DNA from: Mayfieldus sp038317345
Lineage (GTDB): Bacteria > Actinomycetota > Thermoleophilia > Solirubrobacterales > 70-9
Length of the DNA stretch: 64,000 bases
Assembly (NCBI GenBank): GCA_038317345.1
Contig: JBBQBH010000010.1
Location: forward strand, 1 to 64,000
Reading direction: 5' to 3'
Below, in pieces: positions 24,440 to 34,659 of this stretch. Every line of letters starts with the position of its first letter. Position 1 is the stretch's first letter. The position numbers and the translations under genes were made by a program. The notes under the pieces are model-generated. The model ran no database searches and was not told where the DNA came from. It saw nothing but the letters and a program-made list of their open reading frames with translations.

Positions 24440-25980
24440 CGAAGCGTGTCCTCGTCGGCCGCCTCGGCCTCGTAGATCTCGGGGATCGTGCCGGTCGGCG
24501 TCGCCGCCGGAGCGGCCCGCAACTCGCCCAGTCGTGCGATCAGCTCGCGGGGGCGAAACAGAATCGAGAACGAGCGACGCTCGGAGCGGGTGAAGAAGCC
24601 GCTCGCCACCAGCACGAACGGAAAGGCGAGCCAAAGCACGAGGCGTCCGGCCAATCCGGCCAAACCGGAGGTCGGCATCCACAACTCACCGAAGCCGACC
24701 AGGGCGGCGGAGGCAAGCACGATCCGCAGCAGCCTCCCCCACTCGTAGGGCACCGCGAAGAGGCGCTGGGTGAACGCGTACATCAACACCAGCACGACGA
24801 CGTAGGACGCGACCAGGGCGAGGCCGGCTCCGACGATCCCCAGCGACGGCACCAGGGCAAGGTTGAGGGCGACGTTGGTGACGGTCGCCGCCGCGGTGGC
24901 GGGGAAGTTGAACCCTGTGCGCCCGGTTCGCCCCAGGATCACCACCAGCACCATGTAGAGGGCATAGAGGGTGACGCCGGTAGAGATCAGGCCTATCGCC
25001 TTGTATGAGCCGAAGAAGTCCGGGGCGGCCAGCGCCCTGACGATCCAGCGCGAGAGCAGCCACATCCCGGTTACCACGAAGGTGCACCCGGCGACGAACC
25101 AGGTGACGATCAGGGCGTAGGCACGGCGCGCCTCGTCGTCGTCGCGGATCGAGTAGGCGAGCGGCGGCCAGGCGAGTTGAAAGCCGCGCACCAAGACGTT
25201 GACCGCCTGCGCGAACTTGACCGCCAGCGCGTAGAGGCCCGCCTCGGCGAGCCCCGCATATCGGACCAGGATCACGCGGTCGATGAAGTTGAGCGAGTAC
25301 AGCGAGAGCTCGGCCGGCATGGTCGGGAATCCGAACCGCATCAGGCGACCCAGAAGCGGCCTGTCGACGCGCAGCGAGAGGCGCCTGCGATGGACGGCGA
25401 TCAAACCAATCACGAACACTGCCCCGGTCGCGTAGCTGCCGATCAGCAGTCCGCGCGCGCCCTCGTCGCCGCCGACGACCAGGACGACGGTAACCGGGAT
25501 CGTCAGCAGCACGTTGGCGATCGTGGTGACGAAGTAGGCGCGGGCGCGCTCCTCGAGCCGGAACAGGGTCATCAGGTACTCGAACAGGGTCAGCACCCAG
25601 AGGCCCCCGATCGCGATCCGCACCAGACCGGGATCGTGAGTCTTGATCAGCGCATCGGAAATCTGGCCGGCGAACGGCAGCGCGATCAGCGCCCCGGCGG
25701 TGGCGGCCCAGAAGATCGCCGCGAACGAGGTCGCGACCACTCGGTCGGAGTCCTCGTCGGCCTCGTAGTAGAAGCGCAGCAGCGCTTCGATAGCTCCCAG
25801 CCGGACCACGATGCTGGCGGAGACAACGCCGGCGAACAGCACCTCGGCGGCGCCGTAATCGGCCGGGGTGAGGTAACGCGTGTAGACCGGCAACAGCGCG
25901 ACCGCGATCAGCTTCGAGAGAACGCTCGACGCCGTGTACGCGGCACCGGTCGTCGCGAGGCGGCGAAGGTACTGCGACAT
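24436..25980 (-). CDS. Polysaccharide flippase (Wzx-like, MOP superfamily)
   Basis: 514-residue polytopic protein with about 12-14 helices. The N-terminal signature ASSVLSKLIAVALLPVYTRYLTPADYG is characteristic of lipid-linked oligosaccharide flippases. It moves undecaprenyl-linked repeat units across the membrane for polymerisation. A soluble tail of about 50 residues ends in acidic sequence. It starts 6 nt after the ligase/polymerase gene, so flippase and polymerase are expressed together. Confidence 0.93.
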   Translation of the reverse strand: MSQYLRRLATTGAAYTASSVLSKLIAVALLPVYTRYLTPADYGAAEVLFAGVVSASIVVRLGAIEALLRFYYEADEDSDRVVATSFAAIFWAATAGALIALPFAGQISDALIKTHDPGLVRIAIGGLWVLTLFEYLMTLFRLEERARAYFVTTIANVLLTIPVTVVLVVGGDEGARGLLIGSYATGAVFVIGLIAVHRRRLSLRVDRPLLGRLMRFGFPTMPAELSLYSLNFIDRVILVRYAGLAEAGLYALAVKFAQAVNVLVRGFQLAWPPLAYSIRDDDEARRAYALIVTWFVAGCTFVVTGMWLLSRWIVRALAAPDFFGSYKAIGLISTGVTLYALYMVLVVILGRTGRTGFNFPATAAATVTNVALNLALVPSLGIVGAGLALVASYVVVLVLMYAFTQRLFAVPYEWGRLLRIVLASAALVGFGELWMPTSGLAGLAGRLVLWLAFPFVLVASGFFTRSERRSFSILFRPRELIARLGELRAAPAATPTGTIPEIYEAEAADEDTLR

Positions 25981-25986
25981 CAGTCC

Positions 25987-27672
25987 CTACGCGGTGGCCT
26001 GGGCGGGCGGTGCCGTTGGCCATTCACCCTGTGAGTCCGCTTCGCCCTGCTCCATCGCGAGTTGGGGTGCAATGGCAAGCGAGCCTCCGATCGAGAGCAG
26101 CACCCAGGTGAGGGGGTCCTCGAGGAAGCCGGCGTAGGCCATCGTGTGGGCTATTAGCGCCAAGAAGCAGGCGAAGACGGCCGCGCGGGCCGCGACCAGC
26201 ACGACCCGCTCGGCTGAGGGTCCTGTCGTGGAAGGTGGCGCCCGAAGCCCCGGCATCAGTCCCATGAACCCACGTGCCAGGGTGGCGAAGGCCACCGCGA
26301 GCAGGGCCAGGTAGGCGAGGAGGCCGAGCAGGCCCTGCTCGGCGGCGACGGTGACCGGCTCGGTGTGCGACACGCTCAGTCGCCCGTTGCCTCCGGTTCG
26401 GTGCTTCTGGTAGGCGACCGAAAAGGAGCCAGAGCCATATCCCCACAGCGGCCGATCGCCGAACAGCGCGATCCCTTCGCTGACCAGGTTGGCGCGACCG
26501 CTGGTGTCCTTGTTGAGGGTGTGCTCGGTTGAGAGGTTGATCTTCAGCGAGCCCCCGGCGGCGAGCACGAAGGCGACCGCGAGAATCGCTGCGCCGCCGC
26601 AGGCGGCAAGCGTCCAACGAGCGCTCCAGCGCAGCGCGGCCAATGCGGCAAGCCCGACCAGCAGTGCGACGAAGCTCGATTGCGAGAAGGTCGTGATCAG
26701 GCCCAGCCACAGCACCGCGACGAGGGAGCCGAGCCAAAGCACGAGACGGGGGCTGCGCCCCCAAAGCAGCGCGGCGGCGATCGCGGTGATCGTCAGCGCC
26801 AGATAACGCCCGAAGATATTGGGGTCCCAGAACAGGGAGTTGACCCGGAAGTAGGTGTGAAAGTCATTCGACTGGATCACCTCGGGATTCCAGATCAGGT
26901 GGCGCGCCGCGTACTCCCAGAAGCCGAAGAGAACGAAGAGCAGCGCTTCGCCGGCGACCACACCGAGCCCCAACACCAATAGGCGGCGGTCCCAGCGCCA
27001 TTCGGCCAGCAGGATGAAGGCGAGCGCGAACGGAACGTAGAAGAAGGCAACGTTCTGAAGGGCGCGGGAGAAGTCCTCGGAGTAGACGGATTGGAGGGCG
27101 TAGAGGACGAGGACGGCGGCGAGGACCTTGGGGAGCAGCGTGATGCGCCCGGCTGCGGGTCCTGTCACGGAGGTCGCGCTCGCGGCCGTGCTCGAACCCT
27201 GCGCGCGGTCCGCGACCGCGACCTCCGCACCACCCGCAGAAGGCGCGTCATGGTGCTCCCCCCATTGGTGCTCCAGCCACTGCCTCCAGGCCACGGCCAG
27301 CACTCCGCCGGCGATCACGAGGTAGAGGGGGACAAGGAGGTTTGCCTCCTGGCCGCCGGCGTGGATCGGGACGCGGAATGGAACCGCGGCGATCACCGCG
27401 AGGGGCAGCAGCATCGGGCGGCGGCGGAACAAGGCAGTCAAGACGGCAACCGCAATCACCGCCACGGCGCCTAGGGCGACGAAACGGGCGACGTGGTCGC
27501 GCAGATCGGTGATCTCGGCCGAGTGCCACTGGTCGGCGAGGATCAGCACCGGGATCAGCACCAAGGCGATCAGCATCGTCGCCGAACGGCGCGGCGACGC
27601 CTCCCAGAGCATCGCGGCAGCGGCTGCGAACACCGCCGCGAACAAGCCCGCCACCGCTAGGACATTCCCCAT
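25987..27672 (-). CDS. O-antigen ligase / polymerase family protein (Wzy/WaaL-like)
   Basis: 561 residues with about 11-12 helices and a long extracytoplasmic loop, as in Wzy_C proteins. The loop contains RANLVSEGIALFGDRPLWGYGSGSF followed by SHTEPVTVAAEQGLLG, the usual His-Glu pattern of this family. It joins or polymerises glycan units outside the membrane. An unusual soluble insert of about 50 residues lies around residue 150. Its ATG shares a base with the stop of the gene upstream (TGATG). Confidence 0.9.
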   Translation of the reverse strand: MGNVLAVAGLFAAVFAAAAAMLWEASPRRSATMLIALVLIPVLILADQWHSAEITDLRDHVARFVALGAVAVIAVAVLTALFRRRPMLLPLAVIAAVPFRVPIHAGGQEANLLVPLYLVIAGGVLAVAWRQWLEHQWGEHHDAPSAGGAEVAVADRAQGSSTAASATSVTGPAAGRITLLPKVLAAVLVLYALQSVYSEDFSRALQNVAFFYVPFALAFILLAEWRWDRRLLVLGLGVVAGEALLFVLFGFWEYAARHLIWNPEVIQSNDFHTYFRVNSLFWDPNIFGRYLALTITAIAAALLWGRSPRLVLWLGSLVAVLWLGLITTFSQSSFVALLVGLAALAALRWSARWTLAACGGAAILAVAFVLAAGGSLKINLSTEHTLNKDTSGRANLVSEGIALFGDRPLWGYGSGSFSVAYQKHRTGGNGRLSVSHTEPVTVAAEQGLLGLLAYLALLAVAFATLARGFMGLMPGLRAPPSTTGPSAERVVLVAARAAVFACFLALIAHTMAYAGFLEDPLTWVLLSIGGSLAIAPQLAMEQGEADSQGEWPTAPPAQATA

Positions 27673-28274
27673 CAGCCGCCGGGCCCCGGGCTCGAGATTC
27701 GCTGAAGCGTGTGCAGCCTGATCCGCCCGACCGCGTCCAGTGTTCGATCCTCGTCGAGCAATCTGACACGCAGGCGATACGGCCCCGTTGGCGCTAGCCT
27801 GCCGGAATTGGTGCGACCGTTCCAGCGCACCGCGAGGATCTTGTAGGCGGGGAGCGTCGCGCCCGGAGGCAGTCGATCCAACACCCGGTTGCGCTTGCTC
27901 AGGACCTTGACCGTGAACGTCTTCACGGGGTGGTCGTGGCGATCGATGATCTGGACGATCCCCGGATCCGACCGGGTGAGGCGAAACCGGATCCGCGCCA
28001 GATCGGTCTGGCCGTCACCGTTCGGTGTGATCACAGTCTGCCCGTTGACGAGGGGGTTGAACGTCACCTTGTCGAGGATCAACGGCTCCCGCTTGAGGCG
28101 CTGCGCAGCGGCAAATGCGGCGACCGTCGCGACGACCAGCAGCGCGAAGATCGCCGGGGCGAGAACCCGATTCGCCGTCAGGCGTCGTCGCTGCTCACGA
28201 TCGAGCTCCACGACGGCCAGATTACTTGCGCTGCAACCCCGGATCCGGCGCGCGAGACGCCGGCGCGCAAACAA
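27672..28274 (-). CDS. Membrane-anchored FlgD-like Ig-fold protein
   Basis: 200 residues from TTG 28274, or 179 from GTG 28211; neither has a convincing ribosome site. A basic cytosolic segment, one membrane helix (LAPAIFALLVVATVAAFAAA), then an exported domain reading TPNGDGQTDLARIRFRLTRSD, VRWNGRTNSG and PTGPYRLRVRLLDE. This is the FlgD/CHU_C-type beta-sandwich found in surface proteins. No flagellar genes are near. It probably binds or scaffolds the exported glycan, judging only by its position between the LytR_C and ligase genes. Confidence 0.75.
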   Translation of the reverse strand: MFARRRLARRIRGCSASNLAVVELDREQRRRLTANRVLAPAIFALLVVATVAAFAAAQRLKREPLILDKVTFNPLVNGQTVITPNGDGQTDLARIRFRLTRSDPGIVQIIDRHDHPVKTFTVKVLSKRNRVLDRLPPGATLPAYKILAVRWNGRTNSGRLAPTGPYRLRVRLLDEDRTLDAVGRIRLHTLQRISSPGPGG

Positions 28275-28283
28275 TTGCGGCGC

Positions 28284-29078
28284 CTAGCCGCCGATGTTGG
28301 CCTTGTCCTGGCCCACGACCACGGAGACCATTGCCCCGGCGGAGTCGCCCCTGATCTCAGGCGTCATCAAGCCCACCTTGTTGATCCCCAGGCCCTTCCC
28401 GACCTTGACCGCCTCGGGCTTGTGCCCGCGGGTGAACATGATGACGCTCTGGGTGAAGCTGTTGCGGCTGTTGGTCACAACGCCGACCTTAAATCCCTTC
28501 CCTTCGAGCTTGTTGCCGACCGTGCCCGCGAGCCCCTGCACGGGCGGGTTGGTCCCGTTGAGGACGGCCACCTCGACCTGACTTGGCTTCACGACCCCGT
28601 TGGTCGATCCCTTGTCGTTGCCGCTGCCCCCGAGGAGCTGTGTAGCCGCAGCAGCCACGCCAACCCCGAGCACGATCACAGCGCCGATCACCACCGCCAG
28701 ATAGCGCGGCTCCGGCATACGCCCCCCGGGCCCGCGGCTGAAGAACTGCCGAAGCCGCTCCATGCGCGTCTGCGCCGGAAGCCCGGCCTCGCGCCTTTGG
28801 CGGCGCTGCTCCCGCTTCGTCGTGGCTTGACGCTCAGCCGTCTGCACCTCATCGCGCTTGCGGCGCTCCTCCTCGACCTTGCGTATCTCCTCCGCCCGCT
28901 CCGCCGCCAGGTCTGAGGTCGCCTCAACGCCCTCGGCGTCGCGCTCGGGAGCGCGGCCTGCCCAGTCGCGAAGGCGGCGCACGTCGCGAGCCTGTGAGAA
29001 GTAGAGGAGCGACAAGACCGCCAAGCCCACGAAAGCGCCCAGCCCGGCGATGGCCCCGATTTCCTTGATCAACTCCAC
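28284..29078 (-). CDS. LytR_C-domain membrane protein
   Basis: 264 residues. An N-terminal helix (IAGLGAFVGLAVLSLLYF), a highly charged coiled-coil segment (about residues 60-110, Glu/Arg-rich), a second helix (YLAVVIGAVIVLGVGVAAAA), and an extracellular LytR_C domain (QVEVAVLNGTNPPVQGLAG to GAMVSVVVGQD). LytR_C occurs beside LytR-CpsA-Psr enzymes that attach glycans to the wall, but the LCP catalytic domain is missing here. It may assist such attachment. It is 18 nt downstream of the dehydratase gene and 9 nt upstream of the FlgD-like gene. Confidence 0.82.
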   Translation of the reverse strand: MELIKEIGAIAGLGAFVGLAVLSLLYFSQARDVRRLRDWAGRAPERDAEGVEATSDLAAERAEEIRKVEEERRKRDEVQTAERQATTKREQRRQRREAGLPAQTRMERLRQFFSRGPGGRMPEPRYLAVVIGAVIVLGVGVAAAATQLLGGSGNDKGSTNGVVKPSQVEVAVLNGTNPPVQGLAGTVGNKLEGKGFKVGVVTNSRNSFTQSVIMFTRGHKPEAVKVGKGLGINKVGLMTPEIRGDSAGAMVSVVVGQDKANIGG

Positions 29079-29096
29079 GGCAGCGAGCCGCGGAGG

Positions 29097-30989
29097 CTAC
29101 TTGTCGTAGACGACCGCCGTCTCTCCACCGTCGCTGGAAGTGACCAGCGCGACGATCTGCTCGGCCAGGTGAGACTCGTCGCCGGTGAGCACGAGCTGCT
29201 CCATTCGGTCGAGCGTGGCGACCACCCAGTCGGCGTCGAGCGGGACCTCTCTCACCGCCCGCAGAATCCTCTTTGCCGCGGTCGGCTGGGACCGCTCGTT
29301 ATCCCCGAACAGCTCCTCTTGCAGCTTCTCGCCGGGGCGGATCCCGGTGAACTCGACCGCGATGTCGGTCTCGGGCTCGTATCCAGCCAGCCGGATCATG
29401 TTGTGGGCCAAGTCCTCGATCCGAACCGGGTCGCCCATGTCGAGGACGAAGACCTCGCCCTTGCCGGCCCCGATGTCCCCGGCCCGGATCACCAGCTGCA
29501 CGGACTCGGGGATGGTCATGAAATAGCGCGTCATCTCCGGGTGGGTGACGGTGACCGGGCCACCGCGCTCGATCTGGCGACGGAAGATCGGCACCACGCT
29601 CCCGGACGATGCGAGCACGTTGCCGAAGCGAACGCTGACGAAGCGGGTGTGCGGATGCTTCTGGCCCGCCACCTCGACGATCCACTCGGCCATCGCCTTC
29701 GAAGCCCCCATCACGGTCTTCGGGTTCACGGCCTTGTCGGTGGAGATGAGGACGAAGCGCTCGACGTCGGAGGCGGCCGCGGTCTCGGCTGTGATCCGGG
29801 TCGCGATCGCGTTGTTGCGGATCGCCTCCAGGGGGTTTGCCTCCATCAGCGGCACGTGCTTGTAGGCGGCGGCGTGGAAGACCACCTCGGGCTTGAAGCG
29901 CTGCATCACCTCGAGCATCCGCGCCGGCTCGCGGCAGTCGGCCAGCACCGACTCGACGTTGGTGAAGTGGCGCTCCTCGACCATCTCGCGGTCGATCCCG
30001 AAAAGGTTGCTCTCCGACTGGTCGAGCATCACCATCAGGCGAGGGTTCACGCGGGCGATCTGCCGGCAAAGCTCGGAGCCGATCGAGCCGCCGGCGCCGG
30101 TGACCAGGACCTTGCGGTCCTCCAGGTAGGCGCCGACCCGATCCAGCTCGACGTGGACCGGATCGCGGCCCAGGACGTCCTCCACCTGGACCTCGCGAAG
30201 CTGCCGGGTCAGCTGCACGCCGCCGCGCAGCAGCTCGAAGACGGTGGGCAGCGTGCGCACGGGGATCTCGCGCCCGCGGCAGGCCGCCACGACCTGGGCG
30301 CGCAGGGTGCCTGGCGCCGACGGAATCGCGATCACCACCTCGTCGGGCTCGGTCTCGTCGAGGATCTTGCCGATCTCGGCCGTGGTTCCAAGCACCTTCA
30401 GTCCCAACATCCGCATCCCCTGCTTGCGGGCGTCGTCGTCGATGAAGCCGATCGCCACCGAGCCGAGGTTCGGGTTGAGCTGCAGCTCGCGGACCACCAT
30501 CTGCCCGCCCGAACCGGCGCCGACGACGAGCACGTCGCGGCCGCGGACGATGCGGGCGCCGCGACCCGGCCGCTCGACCACCAGCCTGACCAGAAGGCGC
30601 GCCCCGGCGACCAGCATCAGCGTGAACATGAAGTCGATCACGCCGACCGAGCGAGGCAAGCTGTCGTCGAACGGCTTCGCGACCGTAAAGACGAAGATCA
30701 GGATCAGGCTCGACACGGCGACGGCGCGAACGATCCCGGCGAAGTCGCGCAGGCCCACGTAGCGCCACCACTTCTGGTAGAGGCCGAAGGCGGCGAAGAC
30801 GATCACCTTGCCGACCGCGACGAAGGCGACCGACTGAAGGAACAGCGTCCAGTAGCGGTCCGGGATGCCGTGCGCCTCGTCGAGGAAGCGGAGGCGGAAG
30901 GCGAGCAGGAACGCGAGCGCGCAGAGCGCCACGTCGGCCAGTATCTGAAGGGTTCGGCCCCGGTAGACGGGGTGGTTCAAGCGCCGCAT
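29097..30989 (-). CDS. Membrane NDP-sugar 4,6-dehydratase (FlaA1/CapD/WbpM type)
   Basis: 630 residues from ATG 30989; the frame runs open further back but only across plus-strand genes. There are about four N-terminal helices, then a first Rossmann domain (VLVVGAGSGGQMVVRELQ) and a second (VLVTGAGGSIGSELCRQIA). The catalytic region reads VLISTDKAVNPKTVMGASKAMAE, with Met in place of the usual Tyr of YxxxK, as is normal for WbpM-type 4,6-dehydratases acting on UDP-GlcNAc. GIRPGEKLQEELF ends the family signature. It makes the first 4-keto-6-deoxy sugar for the cluster. Confidence 0.95.
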   Translation of the reverse strand: MRRLNHPVYRGRTLQILADVALCALAFLLAFRLRFLDEAHGIPDRYWTLFLQSVAFVAVGKVIVFAAFGLYQKWWRYVGLRDFAGIVRAVAVSSLILIFVFTVAKPFDDSLPRSVGVIDFMFTLMLVAGARLLVRLVVERPGRGARIVRGRDVLVVGAGSGGQMVVRELQLNPNLGSVAIGFIDDDARKQGMRMLGLKVLGTTAEIGKILDETEPDEVVIAIPSAPGTLRAQVVAACRGREIPVRTLPTVFELLRGGVQLTRQLREVQVEDVLGRDPVHVELDRVGAYLEDRKVLVTGAGGSIGSELCRQIARVNPRLMVMLDQSESNLFGIDREMVEERHFTNVESVLADCREPARMLEVMQRFKPEVVFHAAAYKHVPLMEANPLEAIRNNAIATRITAETAAASDVERFVLISTDKAVNPKTVMGASKAMAEWIVEVAGQKHPHTRFVSVRFGNVLASSGSVVPIFRRQIERGGPVTVTHPEMTRYFMTIPESVQLVIRAGDIGAGKGEVFVLDMGDPVRIEDLAHNMIRLAGYEPETDIAVEFTGIRPGEKLQEELFGDNERSQPTAAKRILRAVREVPLDADWVVATLDRMEQLVLTGDESHLAEQIVALVTSSDGGETAVVYDK

Positions 30990-31106
30990 GTAACCGGTCG
31001 ATTCTAGACGGCGGTGCGGGAGTCCTGGGGGCCGCAGCTCGCCTCGGCAACGAACCTGCCGGTCGCCTAGCATGTAGCGTCCGCTCAGCCGGGCTCCGGC
31101 GCGCCC

Positions 31107-31784
31107 ATGCTCATACTCGCCAGCATCTCCGACGTCGTTCTCGACCCGATCATCAACGTCTGCACGGACTTCATCGGGTCGGTCGGCCTCCCCGCGGTTT
31201 TCCTCCTGATGACGCTGGAGTCCGCCTGCATCCCGGTGCCCAGTGAAGCGATCATGCTTTTCGCGGGCTTCAGCGTCTCGAAGGGCGACCTGACCCTGTT
31301 CGGGATCGTCGGCGCGGGAGTGTTGGGGAATGTGGTCGGCTCCTGGATCGCATACGCGCTGGGCTACTACGGCCGACTGGAGCTGCTCGAGCGCAACCGC
31401 GTCTTCCACGTCAACCCGCGTCAGCTCGCCTTGACCGAACGCTGGTTTCAGCGTTACGGGAGCGCGACGGTCTTCTTCAGCCGCATGCTGCCGATCATCC
31501 GCACCTTCATCTCCCTGCCCGCCGGAGTGGCGCGGATGCCATTCTGGCGCTTCACGGTACTCACCACCCTCGGCTCCATTCCCTGGGTCCTGATGCTGGC
31601 CCTGGTCGGCCGCAAGGTCGGCGACAACTGGGAGCACTGGCGCCACAACCTCGGCTACCTCGACTACGTCATCGTGGCGGCGATCGTCGGCGCGATCGTC
31701 TACCTGGTGGTCAAGCGACGGCGCGGTGGGGACCCTGACGAGGAGACACCGGAACCCGAGCCCGCCGGGACGAGCGGCGGTTGA
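31107..31784 (+). CDS. DedA-family membrane protein
   Basis: 225 residues with the DedA/SNARE-associated fold. Family motifs are ACIPVPSEAIMLFAGF (re-entrant helix with the conserved Glu) and RMLPIIRTFISLPAGVARMPFWRF, which carries the essential Arg and Pro residues. DedA proteins are reported to flip undecaprenyl phosphate or phospholipids to the cytosolic side. The stop TGA overlaps the TTG start of uppP, which recycles the same lipid carrier, so the two are very likely a functional pair. Confidence 0.93.
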   Translation: MLILASISDVVLDPIINVCTDFIGSVGLPAVFLLMTLESACIPVPSEAIMLFAGFSVSKGDLTLFGIVGAGVLGNVVGSWIAYALGYYGRLELLERNRVFHVNPRQLALTERWFQRYGSATVFFSRMLPIIRTFISLPAGVARMPFWRFTVLTTLGSIPWVLMLALVGRKVGDNWEHWRHNLGYLDYVIVAAIVGAIVYLVVKRRRGGDPDEETPEPEPAGTSGG

Positions 31785-32689
31785 GCGCGGCGTCAGAGGA
31801 CGGAAGGGGTCCGACCGCGGAGGCGCCGGTGTCGATACCTGCGCGCCGCGCAATCGCGCTGGGGTTGATCCAGGGCCCCGCCGAGCTGCTTCCCGTCTCC
31901 AGCTCCGCCCACCTGGTGCTGGTGCCCTGGCTCGCGGGGTGGGATTGGGACGGGCTCGATCCAGAGCTTCGAAAGAGCTTCGAGGTGGCTCTGCATGCCG
32001 GGGCGGCCGCCGCACTGCTGGTTGGTCAACGGCGCGTGATCGCCGACGAGCTGCGCTCATTCGACGCCCGCCGGGCGGCGGTGCTGATTCTCTCGTTCGC
32101 CCCCCCGGCGTTGGTCGGATACACGCTGGAGCGATCGATCGAGCGCCGCCTCGGGGGCCCTCGGACGACGGCTATAGGCCTGCTCGCAGGGGCGGCTGCG
32201 ATGGTCCTCGCCGACCGGCGCCCCCAGCGGCGGGGGCGAGGCGAGGCGACGACGCTCGATGGGCTTGCCCTCGGAGTCGCCCAGGCGGCGGCTCTGGCGC
32301 CGGGGGTGTCGCGTAACGGCGCCACGCTGGCCGCGGCCCGCTGGCGCTGCTTCACGCGCGAGCAGGCCAATCTGCTGTCGCGCACGGTCGCGCTTCCGAT
32401 CATCGTCGGGGCGGCGATGCTGAAGGGCGCCCGCCTTCACGGCCGCGGCACCGATCCCTCGCTGCGCAAGGCGATGAGGGTCGGCGTCGCCGCGTCGTTC
32501 GCCTCTGCGCTCGCCTCGCAGAGGCTGATCCGCCAGGTCGAGCGCGACCGCTCCCTCTGGCCCTATGCCGCCTACCGCGCCGGGCTGGCCGCGATCGTGC
32601 TGGCGCGCCTGCGGCGCCTGCGCAGGCGACCGGAGGCTGAGGTTCAATCGAAGCTGATGGAGATCGGCGACCGCGAAAGGGTGACGTGA
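31781..32689 (+). CDS. uppP: Undecaprenyl-diphosphatase (UppP/BacA type)
   Basis: 302-residue membrane phosphatase that recycles undecaprenyl pyrophosphate for peptidoglycan and polysaccharide synthesis. Both active-site motifs are present with variations: QGPAELLPVSSSAHL (usually QGxTEFLPISSSGH) and APGVSRNGATLAAAR (usually PGxSRSGAT). The Glu, Ser and Arg expected for catalysis remain. The TTG start at 31781 overlaps the dedA stop; a GTG at 31829 is an alternative that removes a polar leader. The C-terminal helices are shorter than usual, and the chain ends in a charged tail. Confidence 0.9.
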   Translation: MSAASEDGRGPTAEAPVSIPARRAIALGLIQGPAELLPVSSSAHLVLVPWLAGWDWDGLDPELRKSFEVALHAGAAAALLVGQRRVIADELRSFDARRAAVLILSFAPPALVGYTLERSIERRLGGPRTTAIGLLAGAAAMVLADRRPQRRGRGEATTLDGLALGVAQAAALAPGVSRNGATLAAARWRCFTREQANLLSRTVALPIIVGAAMLKGARLHGRGTDPSLRKAMRVGVAASFASALASQRLIRQVERDRSLWPYAAYRAGLAAIVLARLRRLRRRPEAEVQSKLMEIGDRERVT

Positions 32690-32711
32690 GCGCCCAAGAC
32701 AGCCGAGCCGC

Positions 32712-33719
<1,008 letters not shown>

Positions 33720-33728
33720 TCGCCGGAG

Positions 33729-34607
33729 CTAGGGCTGCCCCCACAGCGTCCCGGTGAGCACGCTGACCGGCTTCAGCTTCCACTCGGTCGCCAAGCCCCA
33801 GAGCTCGGCTTCGACAAGCGGCCGTGGCCGCCCGGACAGCATCTCCGCCTCTGCGGTCGCGATCGGGCCGAAGCGGTCGATCGCGGCCAGTGGCTCGAGC
33901 GGCCCCTCGTTTACCGGCGACGCTCCCGCGGCCAGCGCGGCGTCGCGGTAGGCGCTGTACGGCTGCCAGCCGAAGACGCTGTGTCGCCGGCCGTCGGCGC
34001 CGATGAAGATCGCGGTGGAAAACGGGACCCGCTCCCTGCCTTCGGTGGTCCGCACCTGGCCGGCTGCCCGCGCCTCCTCGGGGACGTCGCGCACCTCGTC
34101 GAGGTCGGCGGCAAACAGCTCGGTGATCGCGTGCGAGTCGAGGTCGATCCGGAACCGGTCGACGTCGAGCCCCACGGGCCCGGCCTCGGCGACGAGCGCG
34201 TCGGCGGTATCGAGCTTTCGCCGCTCGACCATCAGTCCCTCGCGCAGGCGACGTAGATAGCGGTACTCGTGCTCCGAGCCCTGCTCGCCCGCCGCCTTGA
34301 CCGCCATGCAAGCGGGATAGGAGCTGCGAATCGGGTTCTGGGTCCAGATTCGCGGGTCGCAGGGCATCGCGGTCACTTCACCGACGGCAAGCCAGTGCGA
34401 CATCAGGTCGGCGAAGCAGTCCGGCCCCGACCCGATACGTCCCTCCTCGTCGCGATATTCGGGGCCGTACTGGCGCGCCAGACCGCCCATCACCCAGATA
34501 AATCGGAGCTCGCGGTCAAACTCCCACATGAGTTTGCGAAGCTTGGGCTCGCTGCCCCACGACCAGGAGCAGGCAGGGTCTGTCAGGTAGCGAATCTCTA
34601 CGGGCAC
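33729..34607 (-). CDS. DsbA-like thioredoxin-fold protein
   Basis: 292 residues. The N-terminus reads VEIRYLTDPACSWSWGSEPKLRKLM, a thioredoxin-fold opening with CxxS-W in place of CxxC. An all-helical insertion follows, and a late strand with a cis-proline-like region (RVPFSTAIFIGADGRR). This resembles the DsbA/FrnE and YjbH-like (Thioredoxin_5) proteins. With one active cysteine it may be an isomerase, a glutathione- or mycothiol-linked enzyme, or an adaptor rather than an oxidase. There is no signal peptide, so it is cytosolic. The start is GTG, divergent from a kinase gene 52 bp away. Confidence 0.78.
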   Translation of the reverse strand: MPVEIRYLTDPACSWSWGSEPKLRKLMWEFDRELRFIWVMGGLARQYGPEYRDEEGRIGSGPDCFADLMSHWLAVGEVTAMPCDPRIWTQNPIRSSYPACMAVKAAGEQGSEHEYRYLRRLREGLMVERRKLDTADALVAEAGPVGLDVDRFRIDLDSHAITELFAADLDEVRDVPEEARAAGQVRTTEGRERVPFSTAIFIGADGRRHSVFGWQPYSAYRDAALAAGASPVNEGPLEPLAAIDRFGPIATAEAEMLSGRPRPLVEAELWGLATEWKLKPVSVLTGTLWGQP

Positions 34608-34659
34608 GGAGTTGCCGAGAATACGTGCCGGATGCGCGAACCTCAGTGATCAGAGACGA

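Noticed and set aside
29169..31007. 612-codon plus-strand open frame opposite the dehydratase
   Set aside because: It lies antisense to a clear enzyme gene; its length follows from high GC content and its translation (Asp/His/Arg-rich) resembles no protein.
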